Source: an uncultured Oscillibacter sp. (lineage in GTDB: Bacteria; Bacillota; Clostridia; Oscillospirales; Oscillospiraceae). Taken from it: DNA of 37,428 bases. The notes below the pieces were generated by a model. That model had not been told where the DNA came from, searched no databases, and saw nothing but the letters and a program-made list of their open reading frames with translations. Below are positions 6,963 through 15,946 of this stretch, in pieces; position 1 is the stretch's first letter; the number at the start of each line of letters is the position of its first letter. The position numbers were made by a program, and so were the translations under genes. The stretch is from positions 1 through 37,428 of the forward strand of contig URXS01000007.1 in the NCBI GenBank assembly GCA_900551885.1, read 5' to 3'.

Positions 6963-7697
6963 TTACACGATAAAGCCGCCGTCAGCCCCCAGCACCTGGC
7001 CGGTGATGAAGGAGGCCTTGTCGGAGGCCAGGAAGGCCACGGCATGGGCAATGTCCTCCGGCGTGCCCAGCCGGCCCAGAGGCGTCTGTTCCGCCAGGTC
7101 CCGCAAAGTCTGCTGCCCCAACACCTGGACCATGTCGGTGTTGATGACGCCGGGGGCCACGCAGTTGACCCGAATGCCGGAGGGGGCCAGTTCCATGGCC
7201 AGGGACCGGGTCAGGGCAATAATGGCCGCCTTGGTGCAGGCATAAGCCACCTCACAGCTTGCGCCCCGGAGGCCCCAGATGGAGGAGATATTGACGATGG
7301 CACCGCTCTTTTCTGACAGCATGTGGGGCAGCACCGCCCGGATGGTGTTCCGGGCGCCGCCCAGGTTCACCGCCAGGTAGCGGTTCCACATCTCGTCGGT
7401 GATGTCCTGGAATTGGGCCTGACCGGCCACCCCGGCGTTGTTGACCAGCACCGTCACCGGTCCCAGCTCCTTTTCCGCCTGGCGGACCATGTCCGCCACA
7501 GCGGCGCCGTCCGCCACGTCCGCCTGAATGGCAACGGCGTCGCAGCCCTCCGACCGCAGGGTCTCCGTCACCTCCTGAGCGGCCTGGCGGCTGTTGAGAT
7601 AATTCACACACACGGCATAGCCCGCCCGCCCCAGCTCCAGGGCAATCGCCCGGCCGATGCCCCGGGAGGCGCCGGTGACCAGCGCGACCTGTCTCAT
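6963..7697 (-). CDS. SDR-family reductase, YmfI (EF-P 5-aminopentanone reductase) or FabG-like
   Basis: This 244-aa classical short-chain dehydrogenase/reductase has a Rossmann NAD(P) site TGASRGIG (residues 8-15), NNAG near 86-89, and the catalytic set Asn111, Ser139, Tyr152 and Lys156. The C-terminus (TGQVLGADGGFIV) is typical of FabG-like enzymes. The pattern SSIWGLRGASCEV resembles clostridial proteins annotated as elongation factor P 5-aminopentanone reductase (YmfI); FabG itself would normally sit in a fatty acid cluster, which is absent here. The start has AAGGAGG nine bases upstream. The sequence cannot settle the substrate. Confidence 0.85.
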   Translation of the reverse strand: MRQVALVTGASRGIGRAIALELGRAGYAVCVNYLNSRQAAQEVTETLRSEGCDAVAIQADVADGAAVADMVRQAEKELGPVTVLVNNAGVAGQAQFQDITDEMWNRYLAVNLGGARNTIRAVLPHMLSEKSGAIVNISSIWGLRGASCEVAYACTKAAIIALTRSLAMELAPSGIRVNCVAPGVINTDMVQVLGQQTLRDLAEQTPLGRLGTPEDIAHAVAFLASDKASFITGQVLGADGGFIV

Positions 7698-7734
7698 AAA
7701 TGATTCCTCCTTGTCGTTCCGCTCCAGGGCGGTA

Positions 7735-7763
7735 CCGGCGGAGCCACAGGCTCCGCCGGTTTT
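7735..7763. other. GC-rich hairpin between lipoprotein and SDR genes
   Basis: A perfect 11-bp stem (7735-7745, 7749-7759) with a 3-base loop has a T tail only on the plus strand, where no gene ends. On the minus strand it lies between two co-directional genes and lacks a U tract, so it may limit read-through or stabilise the upstream message. Confidence 0.5.
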
Positions 7764-7765
7764 GT

Positions 7766-8596
7766 CTATTCTCCGCTGCGCTCCGGGAGGGGTCCCTCCG
7801 GCACTGGATCATGGGCAGGTGTCTGCTCTGACACGCTTTCCAGTTGGGCAGTCTCCCTCTCTGATTCTTCCGTCTCCGGCACATCGGGTGTATACGGGGT
7901 CTCCTCCTCCGCCAGCGTCTGCCCGGCCTCCGGGGCCGTTCCTTCCTCCGCTGAGGGGACCATCACGAATTCCACCAGGCCCGCCGGACCTTCGGCGGGA
8001 TAGTAGGCGACAGTCCAGGGTGGGGTATCCGCCAGTCCCCGGTCCTGCCGGATCTGCTCCACGATGGCCGTCACCCGCTCCCGGTCATTGTCCCCCCAGT
8101 AGCCGATCCGGACCGCCAGCTCCGTCTTTCCCTCTGTCAGCGCGGTGTCCAGCAGGGAGTAGAGGGCCTCGATGCTGGTGGCGTTCACCACCGCCTGGAT
8201 CTGCTCCGCTGTGCGGCGGTAGCCGATCTGGATGGAAATTTCATAGTAGCCCCTCTGGGATTGGGTACTGGAGGTGATGTACTCCACCGCATAGGCGCCC
8301 ATGGGCGTCTCCTGCTGGATTTCCGCTGCGGCCATCTCCAGCGTGTCCGCCACGGTCATCTCGTCCTGGTAGTTGTACAGGCGGACGGTGGCACTGTCCG
8401 TATGCTGGCCGATGAGGATCAGCAGGTCATTGACGATGTCCTGATAGTTTTCCGCCCGCAGGGTACCGGCGGCCTCGCTCTCCCAGAATTTGCTAGAGTG
8501 GGGTTCCACAGTACTGTACTCCCGCTCCAACAGGGAGCTACAGCCGGTCAGCAGGCACAAACACAACAGCAGCGGCAGAATACGGCGTCCAGTCAC
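7766..8596 (-). CDS. Predicted lipoprotein of unknown function
   Basis: This 276-aa exported protein begins with a short basic N-terminus, a hydrophobic core and the lipobox LTGC, so Cys is near residue 19. The mature body has a mixed alpha/beta pattern to about residue 215 and then a long Glu/Pro/Thr-rich, probably unstructured tail. I do not recognise a domain. The GTG at 8596 is chosen because GAGAGGAGG lies 7 bases upstream and it gives a compact signal peptide. It sits between the SDR and LUD genes on the same strand. Confidence 0.75.
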   Translation of the reverse strand: MTGRRILPLLLCLCLLTGCSSLLEREYSTVEPHSSKFWESEAAGTLRAENYQDIVNDLLILIGQHTDSATVRLYNYQDEMTVADTLEMAAAEIQQETPMGAYAVEYITSSTQSQRGYYEISIQIGYRRTAEQIQAVVNATSIEALYSLLDTALTEGKTELAVRIGYWGDNDRERVTAIVEQIRQDRGLADTPPWTVAYYPAEGPAGLVEFVMVPSAEEGTAPEAGQTLAEEETPYTPDVPETEESERETAQLESVSEQTPAHDPVPEGPLPERSGE

Positions 8597-8655
8597 GGTG
8601 AGGCCTCCTCTCCAGGTGAGATTCCTCCCCGCCGGTGTTCGGCAGGGGGCGCAGT

Positions 8656-9252
8656 TCACATGCCCAGGTCCTGGTCCACCAGGATGACCTCAGCTTCCAT
8701 GCCTATCATGGGCTCCCACAGCGTCACCAGCCCCCGGCAGATGCGCTCTGGGCTCTTGCAGTCGTAGCAGCGATCTCCTTTGACGGCGCAGGGGGTCTTT
8801 TTCTGGAGGCGCTGGGCATTCCTGGGTGCGGCAATGTTCCGGGCCCGCCACAGGGCCTCTTCATACGTGGGGGCCAGCTTGTTGCGGCCGATGACGAAGT
8901 ACACCTTCTCATGTCCGAACAATGTGGCGGCCACCCGGTTGCCGGCGCCGTCGATGTTGAGGATCTCACCGGTCTCCGCCAGGCCGTTGGCAGAAGTCAG
9001 ATACACCTGGGCCGTCAGTGCCTCCCGGCGCACGGTGGGATCCTGCGTCTTCCAGTGCCAGAGGACGGTGTTGTGGCGGGCCAGCAGGTCATACACCCCC
9101 ATGGTATCCAGGGTGACGGAGCCGCCGAAACCCACGGTCTTGCCGTCGATCTGCCCGTCCAGGTACGCCGCCGCCTCATCGGCGGTGGCGAAGGTCTTGA
9201 CCGTGTATCCTCTCTCGCGTAAATTCTCTTCCACCTTCTCAAAGGTCGCCAT
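8656..9252 (-). CDS. LUD-domain protein (LutC/DUF162-like)
   Basis: This 198-aa cytoplasmic protein matches the LUD (lactate utilisation, DUF162) fold: GFGGSVTLDTMGVYDLL, then LTSANGLAETGEILNIDGAGNRVA and VYFVIGRNKL, the core pattern of the family. A C-terminal extension has a cluster of four Cys (CAVKGDRCYDCKSPERIC) that could hold a metal site. LutC proteins act with LutA and LutB in lactate oxidation, but neither partner is nearby, so this stand-alone version may have another redox role. The start has AAAGGAGG eight bases upstream. Confidence 0.85.
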   Translation of the reverse strand: MATFEKVEENLRERGYTVKTFATADEAAAYLDGQIDGKTVGFGGSVTLDTMGVYDLLARHNTVLWHWKTQDPTVRREALTAQVYLTSANGLAETGEILNIDGAGNRVAATLFGHEKVYFVIGRNKLAPTYEEALWRARNIAAPRNAQRLQKKTPCAVKGDRCYDCKSPERICRGLVTLWEPMIGMEAEVILVDQDLGM

Positions 9253-9333
9253 GATACGTTCCTCCTTTTGCGTCGTCTCCGAAATCCCCGGTCTGCCGGG
9301 GCAGGCATTGGCCGCCCCAGGCGGGACGGCTCT

Positions 9334-11580
9334 TTAATCCAACAGTCCGATCTGCCGCTCCTCTGTGTCCTCCTGCCGCAGCAGGGCACCGGCGGCAGGA
9401 ACCGCACGCACCCGATAGCGGCTCTGGTTGGCGATGGCCGTGTCCTCCAGATAGTCCGCCGTGTCCAGATGGTACTTGGGCTTCAGGTTCATCACCGCCA
9501 CGCCCTGGGTGGTGCGGGTGGTCTTGGGCGCCAGCAGCGCCGTATGGAAGATCAGGCACCGGGGCTCGGTAGAGTACACCGCCACCTCCCGGTCCTGGTC
9601 GATCCGCAGGATACGCCGCAGGGGGGACTTGTCGGAATAGGCGCCGGTGAGCTTGCGGCGGTTGGATGTGGTCTTGTAGGCAGTCAGATCCACCCGGGCC
9701 ACCTTGCCGTTTTCAAAGAAGAACAGCAGTGCCCCGGCGTAATCGGGGCCCGGCAGTACCGCGAACACCACGTTCTCTCCGGTATCCATGGAGAGTTTGG
9801 CGGGCAGGTAGTCGCCAAGAACGCTGGCCTTGCTGTCGTCGAAATCGCTCAGCCGGGTCTTGTAGACCTGGCACTTGTCTGTAAAGAACATGATCTCGGC
9901 GCTGTTGGTGGTCTCGAAGCTCTGGGCGGGGCCATCTCCCTCCTTGTACTTCTGCTCCCCGCTCATGCGCAGGGACTGGGGGGTGATCTTTTTGAAATAC
10001 CCCTCCCGGGACAAGAAGACGTGGACGGGATAGTCCGCCACCTCCTCTTCCTCCTTGTATTCCACCACCTCATGGCCGTAGATGATCGAAGTGCGGCGGG
10101 GTTCGCCGTACTTCTGGGCCGCCGCCGTCAGCTCCTGGATGAGGATCTTTTTCACCCGGCGGGGGTCGTTCAGCGTGTCCTCCAGATCGGCGATCTCGTC
10201 CTGGAGGGCGGCCGTCTCATTGACCCGCTTGAGGATATACTCCTTATTGATATTGCGCAGTTTGATCTCGGCCACGTACTCCGCCTGGATCTGGTCGATG
10301 CCGAAGCCGATCATCAGGTTGGGGATGACCTCAGCTTCCTCCTCCGTCTCCCGGATGATGTGGATGGCCTTGTCGATGTCCAACAGGATGCGCTTGAGGC
10401 CCTTCAAAAGATGCAGCTTGTCCTGCTTCTTTTTCAGAACGAAATAGACCCGCCGCCGCACGGACTCGGTCCGCCAGGCGGTCCACTCCTCCAGGATCTG
10501 CCGCACGCCCAGCACCTTGGGGGTGCCGGCAATCAGAACGTTGAAATTGCAGGCGAAGGCGTCCTCCAGGGGGGTCTGACGGAAGAGCCGGGCCATCAGC
10601 TTGTCGGGGTCTGTACCCCGCTTGAGGTCAATGGCCAGCTTCAGGCCCGAAAGATCCGTCTCGTCCCGCATGTCGGCGATCTCCTTGGCCTTGCCCGCCT
10701 TGATCAGCTCCGCCACCTTGTCCAAAATGGCCTCCACAGTGGTGGAGTAGGGGATCTCGTAGATCTCGATGAGGTTTTCCTCTTTCACATAGCGGTACTT
10801 GGCCCGGACCCGGACGCTGCCCCGGCCGGTGTCGTAGATCTCCTTCAGGGCCGCCGGGTCGCAGATCAGCTCGCCGCCGGTGGGGAAGTCCGGGGCCAGC
10901 AGGGTCTCGGTCAGATCGCAGTCCGGGTTTTTCAGGTAGGCGACGGTGGTCTCGCAGACTTCCTTCAGGTTGAAGCCGCAGAACTGGGAGGCCATGCCCA
11001 CGGCGATGCCGCTGTTGGCGGACACCAGGATATTGGGAAAGGTGGTGGGCAGCAGGGTGGGCTCTTTCATGGTGGAGTCGTAGTTGTCCACGAAGTCCAC
11101 GGTGTCGCTGTCAATGTCCCGGAACAGCTCGGCGCAGATGGCGGTGAGCTTTGCCTCGGTGTACCGGGGGGCGGCGCAGGACATGTCCCGGGAGTAACAC
11201 TTGCCGAAGTTGCCCTTGGAGTCTACAAAGGGGGTCAGCAGGGCGCCGTAGCCCCGGGACAGGCGCACCATGGTGTCGTAGATGGCGGCGTCGCCGTGGG
11301 GGTTGAGGCGCATGGTCTGGCCCACGATGTTGGCGGACTTGGTCCGCCCCCCCGTCAAAAGCCCCATCTTGTACATGGTGTACAGGAGCTTGCGGTGGGA
11401 GGGCTTGAACCCGTCGATCTCCGGAATGGCCCGGGAGACGATCACCGACATGGCATAGGGCATGTAATTGAGCTCCAGCGTGTCGGTGATGGGCTGCTCC
11501 ACCACCGCGGCGTGGAGCCCCATGACGTTGGGGTTGTTGACTTTGGGACGGGTCTCCTCAGGCTGCTTTTTCTTTGGCAT
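9334..11580 (-). CDS. Type II DNA topoisomerase subunit A (ParC/GyrA-like)
   Basis: This 748-aa protein is the DNA-cleaving subunit of a type II topoisomerase. The catalytic tyrosine is Tyr140 in APRYTEAKL. The quinolone pocket reads HGDAAIYD (95-102): Ala98 replaces the usual Ser that anchors fluoroquinolones through the water-metal bridge, while the acidic partner (Asp102) is kept. The tower and coiled-coil regions follow, and the C-terminal third contains beta-propeller-like repeats. It lacks the full GyrA-box and is shorter than most GyrA. It appears to be a divergent second topoisomerase paired with the ParE-like protein at 13874-15868. Whether it decatenates or supercoils cannot be read from sequence. 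Confidence 0.88.
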   Translation of the reverse strand: MPKKKQPEETRPKVNNPNVMGLHAAVVEQPITDTLELNYMPYAMSVIVSRAIPEIDGFKPSHRKLLYTMYKMGLLTGGRTKSANIVGQTMRLNPHGDAAIYDTMVRLSRGYGALLTPFVDSKGNFGKCYSRDMSCAAPRYTEAKLTAICAELFRDIDSDTVDFVDNYDSTMKEPTLLPTTFPNILVSANSGIAVGMASQFCGFNLKEVCETTVAYLKNPDCDLTETLLAPDFPTGGELICDPAALKEIYDTGRGSVRVRAKYRYVKEENLIEIYEIPYSTTVEAILDKVAELIKAGKAKEIADMRDETDLSGLKLAIDLKRGTDPDKLMARLFRQTPLEDAFACNFNVLIAGTPKVLGVRQILEEWTAWRTESVRRRVYFVLKKKQDKLHLLKGLKRILLDIDKAIHIIRETEEEAEVIPNLMIGFGIDQIQAEYVAEIKLRNINKEYILKRVNETAALQDEIADLEDTLNDPRRVKKILIQELTAAAQKYGEPRRTSIIYGHEVVEYKEEEEVADYPVHVFLSREGYFKKITPQSLRMSGEQKYKEGDGPAQSFETTNSAEIMFFTDKCQVYKTRLSDFDDSKASVLGDYLPAKLSMDTGENVVFAVLPGPDYAGALLFFFENGKVARVDLTAYKTTSNRRKLTGAYSDKSPLRRILRIDQDREVAVYSTEPRCLIFHTALLAPKTTRTTQGVAVMNLKPKYHLDTADYLEDTAIANQSRYRVRAVPAAGALLRQEDTEERQIGLLD

Positions 11581-11609
11581 GGTCAGATATTCCTTTGCTT
11601 ATGATTTGG

Positions 11610-11636
11610 GGGAAGGGGGAGACACTCCCCCTTCCC
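11610..11636 (-). terminator. Hairpin after the stalk-domain protein gene
   Basis: A perfect 12-bp stem (11610-11621 and 11625-11636) lies ten bases past the stop of the secreted protein gene. Only a poor U tract follows on the minus strand, so read-through into the topoisomerase A gene is likely. Confidence 0.5.
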
Positions 11637-11645
11637 GGTTTGGGA

Positions 11646-13142
11646 TCAGGCTGAGATCAGATCCGGAAGGGGATCACCGCTGAAGCCAAACACACTTCCG
11701 AAATTCCCCAGCTCCACCACGTTGGCCCCGGCGGGCGGAGTGGTCTGGGGTTGATCGGTGGTTTCCTGTATGGTTTCGGTCAGGTTGTACTGGAGGTTGA
11801 TCAGATCGCTCAGGTGCAGAGTCAGCTCCACTTCCACCTTGTCGCTGGAGAGCTCCATATTGCCCGCCACAGACGCGGAATCGCCGTCCAGATAGGTCTC
11901 CTGGAAGGCCAGATCCAGAGCGATGGACAGACTGCCGTCCTGGTGAACGGTCAAATCCAGCCCCAGGGTCTTGAACATCTCCTCCAGAAGTCCCTCCTGG
12001 CCCAGCAGGGCCTCCAGGTCCTCAGTGCCGATGTGGAGCTTCCGGGTGGAACCGCTGGTCTGGAAGTTGTCGTCTCCAAACAGTTGGGCCATCACCTGGG
12101 CAGCCATTTCCGCATTGCCGGTGATCTGGGAGGGCGTCTCGCTGAAGAGTGTGCTGTACAGATAGATGATGCCGCCAATGGAGTTCAGTTCTCCGGACTG
12201 GATCTGCTCCAGCAGATCCTGGGAAATGCCCAGCGTGTCCAGCCAGGCGCCGCCCAGATCCTCCAGGGAGGACATGGCGGGCAGGGTCAAGTGGTACCAG
12301 TCGTCGCTGTTGGCATTCAGTCCGGTCAGCTCATTGAGCTGCGCCAGGGCGGGGAAGCGGAAATACAGATCGCCGGTGGTGAGATCGTACCGGCCCTCTA
12401 AGGTCAGGTCTTCCAGAGCCTTGCCCACCGCGGCGGCCTGGAGGTCCGTGATGTAGCCGTTTTTCGCCATGTCGCCCAGGATCAGGTCACCCAGGTCGCT
12501 CAGATCCGCGTGCAGCTCCAGCTCAATGGCATCGGCGCTGGTGATGGTTTCGGCGGAAAGAGTGATATCCACCTGGGTCCGCTCCCCGGAGATCTCGTCC
12601 AGGGCATCCACAGAGAGGACGTAGTCCATCTGCGTCCTGTAATTCTTGTCAAGGTCCTGTCCCTGCTGGAGCTGGGTCAGAGCGCCGTTGAGAATGGTGA
12701 ACTGCTGATCGATCTGGTCGATGACCGCCTGGCGGTCAATCAGCACGGCGGCCCGCTCCCCGGAATCCCAGAACACGTCATAGCCCAGAGGCTCGGCGAT
12801 GTCCCGTACCGGCACATAGGTATATCCGTTTTTGTAGTAGCTGCTGCCGTCCGGGCGGACCGATATCTCCGTGTCCTCCTGTCCGTCAGCTCCATCAAAC
12901 GTACACAGCAAGGTGCCGCTCAGCGGCGTCACCTGGCCGCCCAGGGCCTCCACCAGGGCCTTCAGAGGCACCATGGTATTGCCGGACCGCAGCTCCGGCA
13001 CAGCATCGGAGAAGGCCACCCGCTCTCCGTCCACGATCACGCCCACGGTCTCTGCCTGTGCCGCCGGTTCCGCCGCGTAGGACGGCACCGCCAGGGCCAG
13101 GGCCAGCGCCAGGGACAACACCAGGGATAGGAACTTTTTCAT
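11646..13142 (-). CDS. Secreted protein with copper amine oxidase N-terminal (stalk) domain
   Basis: This 498-aa protein has a clear Sec signal peptide (MKKFLSLV, a Leu/Ala core, cleavage near SYA-A) and then a copper-amine-oxidase N-terminal-like domain over about residues 30-135, with the typical NTMVPLKALVEALGG and TYVPVRDIAEPLGYDVFWD repeats. In Firmicutes this module is a cell-surface stalk, not an enzyme. The remaining 360 residues are rich in Leu/Asp/Gln and unassigned. The ATG at 13142 has AAGGAGG seven bases upstream and its own promoter. It lies between the two topoisomerase subunit genes with no obvious functional link to them. Confidence 0.85.
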   Translation of the reverse strand: MKKFLSLVLSLALALALAVPSYAAEPAAQAETVGVIVDGERVAFSDAVPELRSGNTMVPLKALVEALGGQVTPLSGTLLCTFDGADGQEDTEISVRPDGSSYYKNGYTYVPVRDIAEPLGYDVFWDSGERAAVLIDRQAVIDQIDQQFTILNGALTQLQQGQDLDKNYRTQMDYVLSVDALDEISGERTQVDITLSAETITSADAIELELHADLSDLGDLILGDMAKNGYITDLQAAAVGKALEDLTLEGRYDLTTGDLYFRFPALAQLNELTGLNANSDDWYHLTLPAMSSLEDLGGAWLDTLGISQDLLEQIQSGELNSIGGIIYLYSTLFSETPSQITGNAEMAAQVMAQLFGDDNFQTSGSTRKLHIGTEDLEALLGQEGLLEEMFKTLGLDLTVHQDGSLSIALDLAFQETYLDGDSASVAGNMELSSDKVEVELTLHLSDLINLQYNLTETIQETTDQPQTTPPAGANVVELGNFGSVFGFSGDPLPDLISA

Positions 13143-13185
13143 AAAAATCCTCCTTGTTTTCCTCTCTTGCATACGGTTCTCTGTT

Positions 13186-13213
13186 TTTATATGGACCATG
13201 CTTGACCTGACAA
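13186..13213 (-). promoter_or_regulatory. Promoter of the stalk-domain protein gene
   Basis: On the minus strand TTGTCA (13208-13213) and TATAAA (13186-13191) are 16 bases apart, about 45 bases upstream of the start codon. Confidence 0.65.
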
Positions 13214-13276
13214 ATAAAGGAATACGGCTTGTGCATGGAATGCGAAAAAAGGGGGCGGTCTGCCGCCGCTTGGAAT

Positions 13277-13666
13277 TCAGGCAGCCGTTCCGTTTCCCGC
13301 CGACCGCAGGGGGAGAAAGCCCAGCAGGGAGACCAGGAAAAACCCAGCGATCTGCGTCATCAGGATGAAGTCCGTGTCAAAGGAGACAAACACCGTCAGC
13401 AGCCAGCCCAGAGGGCACAGGGCGGCGTTTGCCAGATACAGCACCCCCATCCGCCGGGACCACACCCGCTGGACCTCCGCCGGCACGTTCCGCTGCCGCC
13501 AGAGGCGCGCCTCCAATTGCCCCCGCAGGTAGCCCAGACCGTACAAAACAGATATGCCGGTCATCACGGCGTACAGCGCCGCCATAGTGGGAAAGTGCTC
13601 CCGGAAGAAGGAGGCAAACACCACGGCCGACAGGCCGAAAACCAACAGGGAATCCAGTTTGCGCAT
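13277..13666 (-). CDS. Small integral membrane protein
   Basis: This 129-aa protein has four likely membrane helices (around residues 6-24, 32-48, 75-92 and 98-118) with a basic loop between the second and third. I do not recognise the family. The ATG at 13666 follows AAGGAGGG by eight bases; a longer frame upstream runs through the duplicated end of the ParE-like gene and is not coding. It lies 22 bases downstream of the repeat described at 13689-13925. Confidence 0.65.
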   Translation of the reverse strand: MRKLDSLLVFGLSAVVFASFFREHFPTMAALYAVMTGISVLYGLGYLRGQLEARLWRQRNVPAEVQRVWSRRMGVLYLANAALCPLGWLLTVFVSFDTDFILMTQIAGFFLVSLLGFLPLRSAGNGTAA

Positions 13667-13688
13667 CAGGGGTCCCTCCTTAAAAATG

Positions 13689-13925
13689 TTACGAGATATC
13701 CGCCATCTCCAGGTACTTGTACCCGTTTTCCGCGATGTGGCATTCCCGCCGCCTCCGGCGGCGAACATGCCGCTGGGCGGCAGGACCATTCAAAACGCGC
13801 TTGCGCGCGGCTCCCATCGCTCCGCTCGGTCGCGGACCACATCGCGCCGAAAAAATCGCTTCGGGAAGGCGGTTTACGAAATATCCGCCATCTCCAGGTA
13901 CTTGTACCCGTTTTCCGCGATGTGG
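13689..13925 (-). repeat. Duplicated 3' end of the ParE-like gene (52-bp direct repeat)
   Basis: Bases 13874-13925, which encode the last residues and stop of the ParE-like protein (HIAENGYKYLEMADIS), recur at 13689-13740 with one mismatch in 52 and an offset of exactly 185 bases. The repeats flank 133 bases of hairpin-rich DNA with no gene. Within that, 13834-13846 is an inverted copy of 13916-13928 (13 bases). The arrangement resembles the direct repeats left when an element integrates at the 3' end of a gene, or a slipped duplication followed by rearrangement. Confidence 0.9.
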
Positions 13926-15868
13926 TCCTTGCGCCCCTGGAGGTTGTCCCCCAGCAGCAGATCGAACACCGCCGCCGTCCGCTCCACGTCCTCCGGCATG
14001 ACCCGGATCAGCCGCCGGGTGGCGGGATTCATGGTGGTCAACCACATCATGTCCGGCTCGTTCTCGCCCAGGCCCTTGGACCGGTCCACCTTGAACTTCT
14101 TGCCCTCCAGCGTCTTGACGATGTCGTTTTTCTCCTTGTCGGAGTAGGCAAACCAGGTCTTCTCCCCGCAGTTGATCTCAAAGAGGGGGGTCTCGGCGAT
14201 ATACACGTACCCCTCCCGGATCAGCGTGGGGGTCAGGCGGTACAGCATGGTCAAAATCAATGTGCGGATCTGGAAGCCGTCCACGTCGCCATCGGTGCAG
14301 ATGATGACCTTGTTCCACCGCAGGTTCCCCAAGTCGAAGGCCGCCATGTCCTTGACGTGCTTGTTCTGGACCTCCACGCCGCAGCCCAGGACCTTGATCA
14401 GGTCTGTGATGATCTCGGATTTGAAGATGCGGGCGTAGTCGGCCTTCAGGCAGTTGAGGATCTTGCCCCGGACCGGCATGATACCCTGATACTCGGCGTC
14501 CCGGCTCTGCTTGACGCTGCCCAGGGCGCTGTCGCCCTCCACGATATAGATCTCCCGCTTGTCCGGGTCCTTGGACCGGCAGTCCACGAACTTCTGGACC
14601 CGGTTGGCGATGTCGATATTGCCGGAGAGCTTCTTCTTGATGTTCAGCCGTTGCTTCTCCGCGCTCTCCCGGCTGCGCTTGTTAATGAGCACCTGCTCGC
14701 CGATCTTCTCGGCGTCAAAGGGGTTCTCAATAAAGTAGATCTCCAGATTGGACCGGAGGAACTCCGTCATGGCCTCCTGGACGAACTTGTTGGTGATGGC
14801 CTTCTTGGTTTGGTTTTCATAGCTGGTCTGGGTGGAGAAGTTGTTGGAGACCAGCACCAGGCAGTCCTCCACGTCGTTCCAGGTGATCTTGCTCTCGTTC
14901 TTCTGGTACTTGTTCTGGTCCCGCAGATATTTGTCGATGGCGGAGACAAAGGCGGATTTGGTGGCCTTCTCCGGGCTGCCGCCGTGCTCCAGCCAGCTGG
15001 AGTTGTGGTAGTGCTCAATGACGTTGACCTTGTTGGAAAAGCAGCAGGCCACGCTGAGCTTCACTTTATATTCCGGCTTGTCGGCCCGGTCCCGGCCCTT
15101 TTTCTCCGCCTGCCAGAACACCGGGGCGGTGAGGGCGCCCTCTCCGGCCAGCTCCGCGACGTAGTCCATGATGCCGTTTTCGTACAGGAACTCTGTCTCC
15201 TCGAAAGTCCCCGGCTCCGTCTCGTTGCGGAAGCGGAAGGTGATGCCGGCGTTGACCACCGCCTGGCGCTTCATCACGTCGGAAAAGTACTCCGCCGGAA
15301 TGGCGATGTCGGTAAACACATCCAGGTCCGGCAGCCAGTGGGTGCGGGTGCCGGTCTTTTTGGCCTGGCTCTTGGGCAGCGGCGTCTTTTCCAGCTCCCC
15401 CACCAGCTCGCCCCGCTCAAAGTGGAGCCGGTACTCGAAGCCGTCCCGCCAGACGGTCACATCCATGTAGCGGGAGGCGTACTGGGTGGCGCAGGCGCCC
15501 AGGCCGTTGAGCCCTAAGGAGTACTCGTAGTTGTCGCCGGAGAGGTTGTCGTACTTACCGCCGGCGTACAGTTCGCAGTACACCAGCTCCCAGTTATACC
15601 GCTGCTCCTTCTCGTTCCAGTCCACCGGGCAGCCCCGGCCGGCGTCCTCCACCTGGATGGAGCGGTCAGCGAAGCGAGTGACCGTAATGACCTTGCCGTG
15701 GCCCTCCCGGGCCTCGTCGATAGAGTTGGAGAGGATCTCGAACACTGCGTGCTGGCAGCCGTCCAGCCCGTCGGAGCCAAAAATGACGCCGGGCCGCTTG
15801 CGCACCCGGTCCGCTCCCTTCAATGAGGAGATGCTCTCATTGCCGTAGTCCTGTTTCCTTGTTGCCAT
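13874..15868 (-). CDS. Type II DNA topoisomerase subunit B (ParE/GyrB-like)
   Basis: This 664-aa protein is the ATPase subunit that drives strand passage with the A subunit at 9334-11580. The GHKL ATPase is at the N-terminus (EILSNSIDEA at 44-53, DAGRG at 75-79), then the transducer, then the Toprim domain with Glu444 in EGDSALGS and Asp526/Asp528 in DGDVDG. The usual EGDSAGGS reads EGDSALGS, and the N-terminal RKRPGVIFGSDG differs from the standard RKRPGMYIGS, so this is a divergent lineage. The ATG at 15868 follows CGGAGG by six bases and has its own promoter. Its last 17 codons are duplicated downstream. Confidence 0.88.
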   Translation of the reverse strand: MATRKQDYGNESISSLKGADRVRKRPGVIFGSDGLDGCQHAVFEILSNSIDEAREGHGKVITVTRFADRSIQVEDAGRGCPVDWNEKEQRYNWELVYCELYAGGKYDNLSGDNYEYSLGLNGLGACATQYASRYMDVTVWRDGFEYRLHFERGELVGELEKTPLPKSQAKKTGTRTHWLPDLDVFTDIAIPAEYFSDVMKRQAVVNAGITFRFRNETEPGTFEETEFLYENGIMDYVAELAGEGALTAPVFWQAEKKGRDRADKPEYKVKLSVACCFSNKVNVIEHYHNSSWLEHGGSPEKATKSAFVSAIDKYLRDQNKYQKNESKITWNDVEDCLVLVSNNFSTQTSYENQTKKAITNKFVQEAMTEFLRSNLEIYFIENPFDAEKIGEQVLINKRSRESAEKQRLNIKKKLSGNIDIANRVQKFVDCRSKDPDKREIYIVEGDSALGSVKQSRDAEYQGIMPVRGKILNCLKADYARIFKSEIITDLIKVLGCGVEVQNKHVKDMAAFDLGNLRWNKVIICTDGDVDGFQIRTLILTMLYRLTPTLIREGYVYIAETPLFEINCGEKTWFAYSDKEKNDIVKTLEGKKFKVDRSKGLGENEPDMMWLTTMNPATRRLIRVMPEDVERTAAVFDLLLGDNLQGRKDHIAENGYKYLEMADIS

Positions 15869-15917
15869 CTGTGCCTCCGTAAAGGCGCAAAAGCGCCTGA
15901 GATTCCATGATGTTGCC

Positions 15918-15946
15918 ATTGTAACACAACGGCTCCCGGGGTTCAA
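15918..15946 (-). promoter_or_regulatory. Promoter of the ParE-like gene
   Basis: On the minus strand TTGAAC (15941-15946) and TACAAT (15918-15923) are separated by 17 bases, about 50 bases upstream of the start. Confidence 0.75.
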
